Source: CAVTAV01 sp963732795 (GTDB taxonomy: Bacteria; Pseudomonadota; Alphaproteobacteria; CAVTAV01). From it: DNA of 64,000 nt. The position numbers and the translations under genes were made by a program. Location: NCBI GenBank assembly GCA_963732795.1, contig CAVTAV010000006.1, forward strand, positions 372,001-436,000, in the 5' to 3' direction. Below are positions 29,475 through 38,377 of this stretch, piece after piece (within the stretch, counting starts at the first letter, position 1; every line of letters starts with the position of its first letter). Under the pieces are notes generated by a model. That model was not told the DNA's origin, made no database searches, and was given only the letters and a program-made list of their open reading frames with translations.

Positions 29475-29831
29475 ATGAAAATCCCCGGACCCGAGCATCC
29501 CATCACCGTCGAGAAGAACCCGAAGCGGGTCGTCGTCAAGGTCAAGGGCGAGACCATCGCGGACACCACGAACGCCAAGACCCTGCGCGAGGCGAATTAT
29601 CCGCCGGTGCAATACATCCCGCGCACCGATGTCGACATGATGAAGCTCGCCCGCACCACCCACACCACCGAATGCCCGTTCAAGGGCGACGCCTCCTATT
29701 ATTCGATCAAGGAGCAGGACGGCGGCGAGAACGCGGTGTGGTCCTACGAGACGCCCCATGCGGCCGTCGCCGACATCAAGGAGCACCTCGCCTTCTATCC
29801 CAAGGCGGTCGATTCGATCGAAGAGGAATAG
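29475..29831 (+). CDS. DUF427 domain protein
   Basis: A 118-residue cytoplasmic protein with the whole DUF427 pattern: VVVKVKGETIADTTNAKTLREANYPPVQYIPRTDVDM, then TECPFKGDASYYSI and VWSYETPHAAVADIKEHLAFYP. The family has a beta-tent fold and no agreed biochemical role. GAAGGAGGAGAG lies a few bases before the ATG. It is 48 bases downstream of the M16 peptidase and may share its transcript. Confidence 0.9.
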   Translation: MKIPGPEHPITVEKNPKRVVVKVKGETIADTTNAKTLREANYPPVQYIPRTDVDMMKLARTTHTTECPFKGDASYYSIKEQDGGENAVWSYETPHAAVADIKEHLAFYPKAVDSIEEE

Positions 29832-29953
29832 GCCCGGCGCATACGGCCCGGTTCAAGGCGTTCCAGGCGACATGTCGCGCCACATCCGACGCGCAATATT
29901 CGCTCCCGATTCCGTCGTAAATCGTGGTACGACGCTTGGCGTTGGAAACGCCC

Positions 29954-30892
29954 ATGACCGAAGACCTGATCGCCAAGCTCGAGGAGCGCCTCGGCCCCCT
30001 GCATGCCCGCCAGCGGCTCGGGCTCGAGGACGAATACGAGCGGCAGATCTTCCATCGGGGCCGCCATATCTTCCATGTCGAGAACTGGTACTCGATGCAT
30101 GGGCTGATCCGCTCGACGCTCAAGCTGTCAGGGCTCTATTGGCTCGGCCGCAGGAACACGACCAAGCTACGGCTCCTCGAAAACCGCATCCGGCTCGCCC
30201 ATCTGCCGCCCGAATTCGAGGGCTATACGGTTCTCCACGTCACCGATCTCCATGTCGACACCAATGTCGCCGCCATGGACCGGATGATCGAGATGGTGAA
30301 GGATCTCGATTACGACGCCTGCGTGCTGACCGGCGACTATCGCGGCCGGACCTACGGCCCTTATGACGCGGCGCTCGACGGCATGGCGCGGATCGTGGGC
30401 CATCTCCGCCAGCCGGTCTATGGCGTTCTCGGCAACCACGATTCGATCCGCATGCTGCCTGCCCTGGAGCGCATGGGCATCCGGATGCTGATGAACGAGT
30501 CGATCGCGCTTACGCGCGGGGAGGCGAAGATTCATCTCGCGGGGATCGACGACGCCCATTTCTTCCACGCCGACGATATCGAGCTCGCCGCGTTCGGCAT
30601 CCCTCACGACAATGTCTCGATCCTGTTATCCCACACGCCGGAGGTCTATCGCGGCGCCGCCTTCGCGGATTTCGACGTGATGCTGTGCGGCCATACCCAT
30701 GGCGGCCAGATCTGCCTGCCGGGCGAGATCCCGATCACCCTCGATTCCACCATGCCCCGCCATCTCGGCCGCGGCGCCTGGAAGTTCCGCGACCTCACCG
30801 GCTATACCTCGGTCGGCGCCGGCACCTCGATCGTCGATGTCCGCCTGAATTGCCCGCCGGAGGTGACCCTCCACAGGTTCGAGCGCGGCTAA
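29954..30892 (+). CDS. metallophosphoesterase
   Basis: A 312-residue calcineurin-like phosphoesterase. Metal-binding blocks are VTDLHVDTN, VLTGDYRG, VLGNHDSIR, LLSHTPEVY and MLCGHTHGGQICLPG, in the right order. The last block is close to YkuE/YaeI-type enzymes, which act on membrane-associated phospho-compounds. An N-terminal 95-residue extension (HIFHVENWYSMHGLIRSTLKLSGLYW) precedes the catalytic part. The ATG at 29954 was chosen over an upstream in-frame start. The next gene, for a CarS-like protein, converges on it with 1 base between stops. Confidence 0.88.
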   Translation: MTEDLIAKLEERLGPLHARQRLGLEDEYERQIFHRGRHIFHVENWYSMHGLIRSTLKLSGLYWLGRRNTTKLRLLENRIRLAHLPPEFEGYTVLHVTDLHVDTNVAAMDRMIEMVKDLDYDACVLTGDYRGRTYGPYDAALDGMARIVGHLRQPVYGVLGNHDSIRMLPALERMGIRMLMNESIALTRGEAKIHLAGIDDAHFFHADDIELAAFGIPHDNVSILLSHTPEVYRGAAFADFDVMLCGHTHGGQICLPGEIPITLDSTMPRHLGRGAWKFRDLTGYTSVGAGTSIVDVRLNCPPEVTLHRFERG

Positions 30893-30893
30893 C

Positions 30894-31382
30894 TCAGTAC
30901 GGCCGATCGCGGACACCGAGCCAGTAGAAGATCCGCGACAGCACCAGCTCGCCGACGAAAAACGCGACGACGCCCACGACAATGTCGAGGGCGCTCAAGT
31001 CTAGATCGCCTCTGAGAGCCAGGAACGGCAGCAGGGATTCGGGGATCTGGTCGAGGCCGAGCGCCATGCCGCCGGATTCGAGTCCGAGACGGCGTTTGGT
31101 GAAGCTGGAGAAGAGATCCCCCAGCATGGCGAAGACGGCGACGATCAGCCCCGCCGTCCAAGGAAGGCCCAGGGCCGGCGCGGCGAGGGTCGTGATCGCC
31201 AGCGCGCCGACGATCCCGCGGATCGTCTTGGACGGGCCGAAGACTGGGCGTCCGTCCGGGAAGCGCAGGCCAAGATCGAGCGGCCTTGCGGTACGCTCGC
31301 TCATGACCCGCTTCAAAATCACCGGTGTCCCGTTCGCCATTGTCAGCAGAACGAGCAATTTTACGACCAGAACCAGATGCAT
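30894..31382 (-). CDS. CDP-archaeol synthase (CarS)-like membrane protein
   Basis: A 162-residue integral membrane protein with about five helices. GRPVFGPSKTIRGIVGAL and MLGDLFSSFTKRRLGLESGGMALGLDQIPESLLPFL are the conserved blocks of the CarS/CdsA-like family, which transfers CMP from CTP to a lipid phosphate. In archaea CarS makes CDP-archaeol; in bacteria the lipid substrate of such proteins is not settled. The ATG at 31382 with GGGGGAG upstream was preferred to a GTG at 31415. Confidence 0.8.
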   Translation of the reverse strand: MHLVLVVKLLVLLTMANGTPVILKRVMSERTARPLDLGLRFPDGRPVFGPSKTIRGIVGALAITTLAAPALGLPWTAGLIVAVFAMLGDLFSSFTKRRLGLESGGMALGLDQIPESLLPFLALRGDLDLSALDIVVGVVAFFVGELVLSRIFYWLGVRDRPY

Positions 31383-31496
31383 AAAGCCAGCGACTCCCCC
31401 GACGAAGCGCCCCACTATACCGACGGATATGGCGATGTCACGCGCACCAAGCGATCATTGACACTCACGTTAGGGAATACTGTAGGACCAAGCGCC

Positions 31497-32189
31497 ATGA
31501 CCGACCGATCCACATGGACGCCCGCCGATTGGCGCAACATTCTGAGCGACGACGACCGTCAGTCGCTGGGCGATAAGGGCTATCTCCTTATCCGCGCGGC
31601 GGCGGATGCGGCCGCCATCGACGCAATGCGCGCCGCATGGGTCCGCCGCATGGCGATTCCGGATCCGAAGCGGGGCAACAACGACGGCCCGGCCGGGCTG
31701 GAGACGGAACCCGCTTTCCGTCTCTGCCTCGACCACCCCTATGTCATGAGCGCGGTCGCCCATGTGCTGGATGGAGACGTCGCTTTCGCATCGTTTCGCG
31801 GGCGGGACCCGAGCCCCGGCAGCGGCCAGCAGGGCTTCCATGTCGATGCCGCCGGCCCCGTGCCGCCGGACCGCCAGAGCCTGGCCAATGCGTTCTGGAT
31901 GCTGGACGACATGGACGAATCGAACGGCGCCACCCGCCTCGTCCCCGGCACCCATCGCCTCCAGCGGATTCCGGGCAAGGCCTGGCTGCATCGCGACGCG
32001 AGGCATCCCGACGCTGTGTCGATCCGGGCGCGCGCCGGAGACACCCTCGTCTTCAGCGCGCATCTCTGGCACGCGGGCTCGAAAAACCTTTCCGGCGTAC
32101 CCCGACGGATCGCCATGGCGCATTTCGCCCGTCGCGCCGTCGTCGAATTGCAGGCTCAAGCCATGGGAGAGGGCGGTCCCAGCGGCTAG
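31497..32189 (+). CDS. phytanoyl-CoA dioxygenase (PhyH)-family protein
   Basis: A 230-residue Fe(II)/2-oxoglutarate oxygenase. The iron motif HVD is in GFHVDAAGPVPPDRQSLANAFWMLDDM, and the distal His is in FSAHLWHAGSKN. NGATRLVPGTHRL is the classic PhyH segment. Substrate unknown. It is followed by the CmcJ/NvfI-like gene and, on the other strand, an O-methyltransferase, so the cluster may modify one small molecule; that is inference. Confidence 0.85.
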   Translation: MTDRSTWTPADWRNILSDDDRQSLGDKGYLLIRAAADAAAIDAMRAAWVRRMAIPDPKRGNNDGPAGLETEPAFRLCLDHPYVMSAVAHVLDGDVAFASFRGRDPSPGSGQQGFHVDAAGPVPPDRQSLANAFWMLDDMDESNGATRLVPGTHRLQRIPGKAWLHRDARHPDAVSIRARAGDTLVFSAHLWHAGSKNLSGVPRRIAMAHFARRAVVELQAQAMGEGGPSG

Positions 32190-32277
32190 CCCGGCGGCTG
32201 TGACGATATCCCGCGCGCCGCGCCGATTGACGCGGCAGCGGGCCGCGTTAAGCTCGTCGGAAACAAGAGGATGAAAG

Positions 32278-33117
32278 ATGGATCAAGCGGTTGCCGCGGC
32301 CTGGAAGAGCGCCCCTTCGGTCGAAGGCATGATCAATTATGTCGGCGAAATGAGCGTCCGGCCGCAATTCTTCGCCCGGGACTATTCGCGCGACAATCTC
32401 GTCATCGACGCCGAGCCCATGCCGGTCCGCGACATGCGGTCCTGGCGCGATGCCGTGTCGCTCGAGAATGAAGGCTTCATGCTCACGGATCACAAAAGCG
32501 CCGTCGTGGATTTCCGCGACGAGGCGGCGGTGCGCGGGACTTATATCGACGAGGTGCGGGGACTGATCCAGGCGCTCACCGGGGCCAACCGCGTGCTGAT
32601 GTCGCCCGGCGCGATCCTGCGGTTCGGCGAGCGTTCGGGCGAATACCGCAAGAGCTTCAATTCGCGCCCGGCCCGGTTCGTCCATGTCGACGTGACGCCG
32701 AACTCGGCCCCCGGCCTGTTCAAATCCGTCCTCGGGCCCGACGCCCCCTGGCCTCGACGCGTCGTCGGCTACAACGTCTGGCGCGTGATTTCCGAGCCGC
32801 CCCAGGACGTGCCGCTCGGTGTCTGCGACGTCCGAAGCATCGCGGCGCAGGACAGAGTAAGGGCCGACGCGATCTTCGATCCCGAGGAAGGCGAAGGCTT
32901 CAGCTTCGAAGCCTTCCTCTTGAAGCACAATCCGGATCACCGCTGGGCCTATTTCTCGGGCATGACCCGCGACGAGGCTCTGGTGTTCAAGAACTACGAT
33001 TCCGACGCGGACCAGGGCGGCGGCGTGCCCCATGTCGCCTTCGACGATCCGACCTGCCCCGACGGCGTGGCGCCGCGGGCCAGCATCGAAGCGCGAGGCT
33101 ACGCCCTCTACGAGTGA
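32278..33117 (+). CDS. CmcJ/NvfI-family oxidoreductase
   Basis: A 279-residue protein of the CmcJ/NvfI (GA4 desaturase-like) group. FVHVDVTPNSAPGLF carries the H.D pair, YNVWRVISEPPQDVPLGVCD is the central conserved block, and FKNYDSDA...GVPHVAFDDPTCPDGVAPRASIEARGYALY is the C-terminal signature. Known relatives include a protein of cephamycin 7-methoxylation and fungal tailoring oxygenases. Length is normal. Ribosome site AAGAGG. Substrate unknown. Confidence 0.8.
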   Translation: MDQAVAAAWKSAPSVEGMINYVGEMSVRPQFFARDYSRDNLVIDAEPMPVRDMRSWRDAVSLENEGFMLTDHKSAVVDFRDEAAVRGTYIDEVRGLIQALTGANRVLMSPGAILRFGERSGEYRKSFNSRPARFVHVDVTPNSAPGLFKSVLGPDAPWPRRVVGYNVWRVISEPPQDVPLGVCDVRSIAAQDRVRADAIFDPEEGEGFSFEAFLLKHNPDHRWAYFSGMTRDEALVFKNYDSDADQGGGVPHVAFDDPTCPDGVAPRASIEARGYALYE

Positions 33118-33123
33118 CCCTGT

Positions 33124-34158
33124 TCAGGCTATGCGGACTTCGATCGCGGCGTCGGGCCCCGGCAGCGGCCGGATGTCCTCGATGACGAAGCCATGGGCGC
33201 CGAGAAGCACGCGCCATTCGGCCTCGGTTCGCTCGCGACCGCCCAGCGCCACCATCATGTGGAGGTCGCGCCAGATCGCCGGATGGGGTACGGGCCGATC
33301 CGGCAGCACCGCCTCGATCACGAAAAGACGGGCGTCCGACGGCATGGCCGCGTGCAGGACATCGAGCAGCCGGGCACACCTGTCGGCGTCATGGTCGTGC
33401 AGCACGTTTTTCAGGACATAGGCATCGAGGTCGGGGGGCACGGATTCGAACAGGTCGCCGGCCTCGATCCTTACGCGATTCCCTAGCCCCGCCGTCTCGA
33501 AACGATCGCGCGCCACGGCAACGGCCTCGGCCTGATCATAAAGAACACCCTGAAGATGGGGCGCCGCCTTGAGCAGCTCGGCGAGAACGGTTCCCGTGCC
33601 GCCGCCGATATCGGCGATCGTCGCAAAGCGCTCCAGCGCCAGCGCCGCCGGCAACGCCCGCACGGTTACGGATGCCATTGCTGCCATGCCGCGATGGAAG
33701 GCATCGCCGATTTCCTGATGGGCGTCGAGATATTGCCAGAAGCCGAGCCCTCCATTGGCATCGTCGAAGCATGGCGCGCCCGAGCGAAAACTTTCGCCCA
33801 GATGCTGCCAGGCGCGCCAGTTGCCGTCATGTAGCGCATAGACGACGTAATCCCGCACCGACCCCGGTGACCCGGTGCGAAGCGCATCGCCGATATCGGT
33901 ATTGCGCCATCGCCCGTCTTCGCCCGCCGCAAATGCCCCGAGAAGCGCCGCCGCTCTGAGCCCGCGGGCGAGCGCATCCGCATCGAGTCCGGTCTCGGCG
34001 GCGAGCTCGGCAATACTTCTAGGCCCCTTGGCGAGTACATCGGGAAGGCCGGCCTCGGTCAATGTGGCAATCAGCTTTCCGGCGACGGCGGTCTGCACGA
34101 TCTCCATGGCGCGAGCCTGGGGCGGGAGCGGTTGGGGCGGAAGCGGCTGCGAGATCAT
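33124..34158 (-). CDS. SAM-dependent O-methyltransferase (COMT/hydroxyneurosporene type)
   Basis: A 344-residue enzyme. An N-terminal winged-helix dimerisation domain (residues about 20-100) is followed by a Rossmann methyltransferase domain with ATIADIGGGTGTVLAELLKAAP for SAM. YVLKNVLHDHDADRCARLL has the His used as base in this family. It is translated directly after the TetR gene (TGA, one base, ATG), so the two form an operon and the regulator probably controls it. Substrate unknown. Confidence 0.88.
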   Translation of the reverse strand: MISQPLPPQPLPPQARAMEIVQTAVAGKLIATLTEAGLPDVLAKGPRSIAELAAETGLDADALARGLRAAALLGAFAAGEDGRWRNTDIGDALRTGSPGSVRDYVVYALHDGNWRAWQHLGESFRSGAPCFDDANGGLGFWQYLDAHQEIGDAFHRGMAAMASVTVRALPAALALERFATIADIGGGTGTVLAELLKAAPHLQGVLYDQAEAVAVARDRFETAGLGNRVRIEAGDLFESVPPDLDAYVLKNVLHDHDADRCARLLDVLHAAMPSDARLFVIEAVLPDRPVPHPAIWRDLHMMVALGGRERTEAEWRVLLGAHGFVIEDIRPLPGPDAAIEVRIA

Positions 34159-34159
34159 C

Positions 34160-34768
34160 TCATTTCTCCTTCTTTCGGCCGGCGGCGTGGCGTTCGAGAT
34201 CGCCGATGATCGCGTCGAGCGCCCTCACGGTCGCCGCCGTGATCGTCGCGTCATCAAGGCGATAATGATCCTTCATCTCGAGCCAACTCTCGACGCCGAT
34301 GAGCCGGAGCACGACGGCGGACATGGCCTTGGCCTCCTCCTTCGCCAAAGGGGCCACGACGGTGTGCATGGCTTTTCGCACGCCGTCCTCGCGGCGTTTT
34401 CGTGTCGCATCCCAGAAAGGCCGCAACGCCGGGGTCGTAACGACGGCACGCACGAGCGGCTCATGCTCGGCGAAGAAGCGATGGAGCCGCGGTATCGAAT
34501 CCCGCAGTTCCATGATCGTTCTGGGCGTCGCGGGGCGGCCGAACCGCGCATCGACGCGATCCTGCACCGCTTCGAAGATCGCCGCCCGGTTTGGAAAATG
34601 CTTGTAGACCGTCGGCGCGGCAACGCCGGCTGTCCTCGCGATCGAGGCCACCGATATCTCGGCCGTCGAGGCGGCGAGGAGCGCAATCGTCGCATCCAGG
34701 ATGCGCTCGGCCGTTCGGTCGGCTTCGGCGGAGCGACGGGAATTGTCATAGGCGCGACGCTGGCTCAT
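34160..34768 (-). CDS. TetR-family transcriptional regulator
   Basis: A 202-residue repressor-type regulator. The N-terminal HTH (ILDATIALLAASTAEISVASIARTAGVAAPTVYKHFPNRAAIFEAV, residues about 23-68) is a standard TetR DNA-binding domain; the C-terminal ligand domain is unlike families I can name. ATG at 34768; a second in-frame ATG at 34792 would add eight residues. It is upstream of, and nearly fused to, the methyltransferase gene, and divergent from the PPOX gene across an AT-rich operator-like region. Confidence 0.9.
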   Translation of the reverse strand: MSQRRAYDNSRRSAEADRTAERILDATIALLAASTAEISVASIARTAGVAAPTVYKHFPNRAAIFEAVQDRVDARFGRPATPRTIMELRDSIPRLHRFFAEHEPLVRAVVTTPALRPFWDATRKRREDGVRKAMHTVVAPLAKEEAKAMSAVVLRLIGVESWLEMKDHYRLDDATITAATVRALDAIIGDLERHAAGRKKEK

Positions 34769-34784
34769 AAGCGTAGTTTGCGCC

Positions 34785-34833
34785 CATCGCATATTATATG
34801 TCAATATTGAATATGTATATGATATAATTAAAG
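34785..34833. promoter_or_regulatory. AT-rich divergent promoter/operator with inverted repeats
   Basis: An unusually AT-rich tract between the TetR gene and the PPOX gene. It holds the palindrome CAATATTG (34801-34808) and an outer pair ATTATAT/ATATAAT. The contrast with the surrounding GC-rich DNA and the position between divergent genes fit a TetR operator overlapping two promoters. Confidence 0.55.
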
Positions 34834-34929
34834 TGCCGTCAGCCCATGGTCTGCGACGCGCCGCAAGTAGGGGGATTAAGCGCGCGTCATGTGCTATGTT
34901 GCGCCCAGCACCGACAAGGGAGGCAGGCC

Positions 34930-35577
34930 ATGACCGCTGCAACCGACAAGTTCGCCGGCATTCAAGACATCGTTACCTCGGTCGAGGACATGCAATCGGT
35001 GCTCGGCGAGCCGATGCCGCAGGTTCTGATCAAGGAAATCGACCATATCGACGACATCTGCCGCGACTTCATCGCAAAGTCGCCGTTCTGCGTGATCGCC
35101 TCCGCCAACCCGGGCGGCCATATCGACGTCTCGCCCAAGGGCGACCCCGTGGGCTTCGTCCGGGTGCTCGACGAGAAGCATCTCGCCATCCCCGATCGCC
35201 CCGGCAACCGCCGCGCCGACACGTTCCACAATCTGCTGCGCGACCCGCGGCTCGGGATTCTGTTCATCATCCCCGGCAAGACCGAGACCTTGAGGGTCAG
35301 CGGTGAAGCGCGCATCACCCGCGACGAGAGCCTGCGCCAGTCCATGCCGGTCAACCGCAAAGTACCCGAGCTCGCCCTCGTCGTTCATGTCGAGCGGGTC
35401 TTCATGCATTGTCCGAAATGCATGGTGCGGTCCAAGATCTGGCAGCCCGAGGAATGGCCCGATTCCACCAAGGTCGCGGGGATCGGCGAAACCATGATCC
35501 AGCATGGCAAGCTCGACATGACCCATGACGAGCTCTATGCCGAAGTCGTGCGCACGGGGACGGACCGGCTTTACTGA
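34930..35577 (+). CDS. pyridoxamine 5'-phosphate oxidase-like flavoprotein (MSMEG_1061 type)
   Basis: A 215-residue FMN-dependent split-barrel protein. SPFCVIASANPGGHIDVSPKGDPVGFVRVLDEKHLAIPDRPGNRRADTFHNLL is the characteristic block of the MSMEG_1061-like PPOX group, followed by GILFIIPGKTETLRVSGEARI. Such proteins are not PdxH; they reduce or protect diverse substrates. ATG at 34930 with GGGAGG upstream. Divergent from TetR, which may regulate it. Confidence 0.85.
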   Translation: MTAATDKFAGIQDIVTSVEDMQSVLGEPMPQVLIKEIDHIDDICRDFIAKSPFCVIASANPGGHIDVSPKGDPVGFVRVLDEKHLAIPDRPGNRRADTFHNLLRDPRLGILFIIPGKTETLRVSGEARITRDESLRQSMPVNRKVPELALVVHVERVFMHCPKCMVRSKIWQPEEWPDSTKVAGIGETMIQHGKLDMTHDELYAEVVRTGTDRLY

Positions 35578-35674
35578 GCGGACCCACGACTCTTTACCGG
35601 CGCGTCGGAACCTTCGGCGGGCCTAATCGGTTTCTCCATCAAGACGCGACCCTCTGCTTTCCCGGAGATATTTC

Positions 35675-36505
35675 ATGGATGTATTGAGCACCCAAGGTAT
35701 CGATATGCCGCGGCTCGGGTTCGGCACGTTCCGCCTGACCGGCGACGACTGCCGCGAGGCCGTGGAATCGGCGCTCGAGCTCGGCTATCGCCATATCGAT
35801 ACCGCGGAGATGTACGACAACGAGGAGGCGGTCGGGGCGGCGATTGCGGCCTCGGGGCTCGGCCGGTCGGATCTCTTCGTGACGACCAAGGTCTGGCACG
35901 AGCATCTGGAGCCGCTCGCGCTTCGCCGCTCGCTCGATGCAAGCCTGGAGAAACTGAAGCTCGACGCGGTCGATCTCTATCTCATCCATTGGCCCGCGCC
36001 GGACATGGATATGCGGGCCACCCTCGATACGTTGACGACCCTGCGCGAGGAGGGACTCGCGCGGGCGATCGGGGTGTGCAATTTCCCGACGGACCTTTTG
36101 AAGACTGCGGTCGAGGAGATCGGCGCGCCTCTCGCCTGCAACCAGATCGAATATCACGTCTATCTCGACCAGACGCCGGTGCGCCGCTATCTCGCGGACA
36201 AAGGCATCCCGATCGTCGCCTATGCGCCGCTGGCCCACGCCACCGTCGAGGACGATCCGGTGCTTCAGAAGATCGGCCGCAAGCACGGCGCGACGCCCAG
36301 CCAGATCGCATTGGCCTGGCTCCTCGATCAAGAAGACGTCGCCGCCATCCCGAAAGCCAGGAGCCGCGCGCACCAACAGTCGAATCTCGACGCCCTCAAG
36401 ATCGCGCTCGACGATGACGACCGCGGGATGATCGCGGCCTTGCCCAAGGATCGGCGTCGCATCGACCCGCCCTGGTCGCCCCGATGGGACCCGCCGGCCG
36501 CGTGA
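35675..36505 (+). CDS. aldo/keto reductase, 2,5-diketo-gluconate reductase-like
   Basis: A 276-residue NADPH-dependent reductase of the AKR5/DkgB type. The tetrad is present: Asp and Tyr in HIDTAEMYDNE, Lys in FVTTKVWHEH, and His in LYLIHWPAPD. AIPKARSRAHQQSNLDAL is the cofactor-phosphate block. DkgB-like enzymes reduce 2,5-diketo-gluconate or methylglyoxal; the exact role here is not determined. GGAG before the ATG. Followed by the convergent tRNA-Gly. Confidence 0.88.
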   Translation: MDVLSTQGIDMPRLGFGTFRLTGDDCREAVESALELGYRHIDTAEMYDNEEAVGAAIAASGLGRSDLFVTTKVWHEHLEPLALRRSLDASLEKLKLDAVDLYLIHWPAPDMDMRATLDTLTTLREEGLARAIGVCNFPTDLLKTAVEEIGAPLACNQIEYHVYLDQTPVRRYLADKGIPIVAYAPLAHATVEDDPVLQKIGRKHGATPSQIALAWLLDQEDVAAIPKARSRAHQQSNLDALKIALDDDDRGMIAALPKDRRRIDPPWSPRWDPPAA

Positions 36506-36532
36506 TCCACGACGTCTATCCTGTGTGAAATT

Positions 36533-36607
36533 TGGAGCGGGCGATGAGATTCGAACTCACGACCCCAACCTTGGCAAGGTTGTGCTCTACCCCTGAGCTA
36601 CGCCCGC
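36533..36607 (-). tRNA. tRNA-Gly (anticodon GCC)
   Basis: On the minus strand a full cloverleaf: acceptor GCGGGCG / CGCCCGC, D-arm TAGCTCAGGGGTAGAGCA, anticodon arm CAACC-TTGCCAA-GGTTG with anticodon GCC (36573-36575), and T-arm with GTTCGAAT. Discriminator T is followed by an encoded CCA (36533-36535). It is the only tRNA in the window. Confidence 0.97.
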
Positions 36608-36763
36608 GCTCCGTGGCCCGCCCCTGAGGTATTCGGGATCCGGGCCGAAAGACGGCGGCGATCATACGGCATAAGTTCCGCATTTCAAGAGGGCAGAACG
36701 TCCTCGCGCCGATCGCCGCGCAAGCCCCCGTTTTAATGGCACAGCCGATAAGAAAGCGTTACG

Positions 36764-37330
36764 GTGCCCCGATCCCGCCCACCGGAACGAGGCCCCGTTT
36801 TGTCCGAGACCGCGCCCAGATCCTCGCCACCCGCGACGGAGGCGGACCTTTTCGCCTTCCTCGACGACTTGGGCATCGAAACCCGGACCGTCCGGCACGC
36901 TGCCGTCTTCACCGTCGAGGAAGCCCGCGACGTTCGGGGCGAATTGCCGGGCGGCCATTGCAAGTCGCTCTTCCTCAAGGACAAGAAGGGCCAGCTCTGG
37001 CTTGCCGTGGTGGACGAGGACCGGCGGGTGGACATGAAGGAGCTGGCTTCGCGAATCGGCGCGGCCCGGCTCAGTTTCGGATCCGAAACGCTTTTATACG
37101 AGGTTCTCGGCATCACCCCCGGCTCGGTCACGCCGTTCGCGCTGATGAACGATGCCGAGCAGCGGGTCCGGGTGGTGCTCGACCAGGACATGCTCAAGCT
37201 CTCGCCCCTGCACTACCACCCGCTCGACAACCGGGCGACCACCGCGATCCTCCCCGACGATCTCGTCGCCTTCGTCCGCGCGACCGGCCATGAGCCGATG
37301 ATCGTCGCGATCCCCGAACGTGCTGGCTGA
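36764..37330 (+). CDS. ProX/YbaK-type aminoacyl-tRNA deacylase (PrdX family)
   Basis: A 188-residue (or 176) protein that clears mischarged tRNA, typically Ala-tRNA(Pro). FLDDLGIETRTVRHAAVFTVEEA is the family opening, GGHCKSLFLKDKKG holds the conserved Lys segment, and LGITPGSVTPFALMND is the GxxPG motif. The GTG at 36764 gives the long form; a TTG at 36800 (LSETAPRS) matches the length of homologues and may be the real start. Free-standing, so it would act in trans on prolyl-tRNA. Confidence 0.87.
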   Translation: MPRSRPPERGPVLSETAPRSSPPATEADLFAFLDDLGIETRTVRHAAVFTVEEARDVRGELPGGHCKSLFLKDKKGQLWLAVVDEDRRVDMKELASRIGAARLSFGSETLLYEVLGITPGSVTPFALMNDAEQRVRVVLDQDMLKLSPLHYHPLDNRATTAILPDDLVAFVRATGHEPMIVAIPERAG

Positions 37331-37430
37331 CCCGCCGGATTCCTTGTTACGGTGCGTGCGATAGCCTATGTAAGACCTATCGTCGCTTTGGCTGGCGGAC
37401 GGAAGTTTCGAAACGAGGGGCGTTAGACCC

Positions 37431-38339
37431 ATGAACGAGCCCATTATCGGCGGCGGCGGACCCGCGCCCGAATCCCTGATCAAGGATTCGACCGACCAGA
37501 ATTTCATGGCCGACGTGGTCGATGAGTCCCGCGAAACGCCGGTCATCGTGGATTTCTGGGCGCCCTGGTGCGGCCCCTGCAAGCAGCTTGGCCCCATGCT
37601 CGAAAAGCTCGTCACGGCGGGCCGCGGCGCGGTCAAGCTCGTCAAGATCAATATCGACGAGAACCCGCAGGTCGCCCAGCAGCTTCGGATTCAATCGATC
37701 CCGGCGGTCTATGCCTTCAAGAACGGCCAGCCGGTCGACGCCTTCATGGGCGCGCTGCCCGAGAGCCAGGTGAAGCAGTTCATCGAGCGCCTCGCCGGCC
37801 CGGCCGGTCCCTCGCCCTTCGACCAGATCATGGAGGAAGCCGCCGAGGCCATGGCCCGGGGCGACCATCAGGCCGCCGGCCAGCTCTACGGCGCGGCGCT
37901 TCAAGAAGAGCCCGGCAATCCGGACGCCGCCGGGGGCCTCGCGCGCTGCTTCATCGCCATGGGCAATCTCGACCAGGCCGAGCAGGCCTTGGGGCTGGTC
38001 GCCAAGGAGAACGCCGAGCATGCGGCGATCGCCGGCGCGCGCTCGGCCCTGGCTCTGGCGCGCGAAACCGCCGGCGCGGGCGATGTCGGCGGGCTCCGCG
38101 CTCAGCTCGAAGCGAACCCGAAGGATCATCAGGCGCGGTTCGATCTCGCCATCGCGCTTCTCGGCTCGGGCGACCGCGAAGGCGCTCTGGACGAGCTTCT
38201 GGAGCTTCTGAAGCGCGACCGCAACTGGAACGACCAGGCCGCGCGCAAGAAACTGATCGACCTTTTCGACGCCTTCGGCCCGACCGATCCCTTGACCCAG
38301 GACGGCCGCCGGCGCATGTCCTCGATCCTGTTCGCCTGA
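37431..38339 (+). CDS. cnoX: thioredoxin-TPR co-chaperone (CnoX/YbbN-like)
   Basis: A 302-residue protein. A thioredoxin domain (residues about 18-120) with FWAPWCGPCKQLGPML is followed by TPR-like helices (from about 125, FDQIMEEAAEAMARGDHQAAGQLYGAAL...). The active-site CGPC is complete; in E. coli CnoX the site is SQHC, so this protein may keep oxidoreductase activity. Such proteins bind clients under oxidative stress and hand them to GroEL/DnaK. First of a run of same-strand genes through 40629. Confidence 0.9.
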   Translation: MNEPIIGGGGPAPESLIKDSTDQNFMADVVDESRETPVIVDFWAPWCGPCKQLGPMLEKLVTAGRGAVKLVKINIDENPQVAQQLRIQSIPAVYAFKNGQPVDAFMGALPESQVKQFIERLAGPAGPSPFDQIMEEAAEAMARGDHQAAGQLYGAALQEEPGNPDAAGGLARCFIAMGNLDQAEQALGLVAKENAEHAAIAGARSALALARETAGAGDVGGLRAQLEANPKDHQARFDLAIALLGSGDREGALDELLELLKRDRNWNDQAARKKLIDLFDAFGPTDPLTQDGRRRMSSILFA

Positions 38340-38377
38340 GCCCCGAGACGGGGGGCCGCGACCCGAGAGGCTGACAC

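Noticed and set aside
28032..29786. 584-residue open frame on the minus strand
   Set aside because: Antisense to the M16 peptidase and DUF427 genes; composition is low-complexity and no motif is visible.
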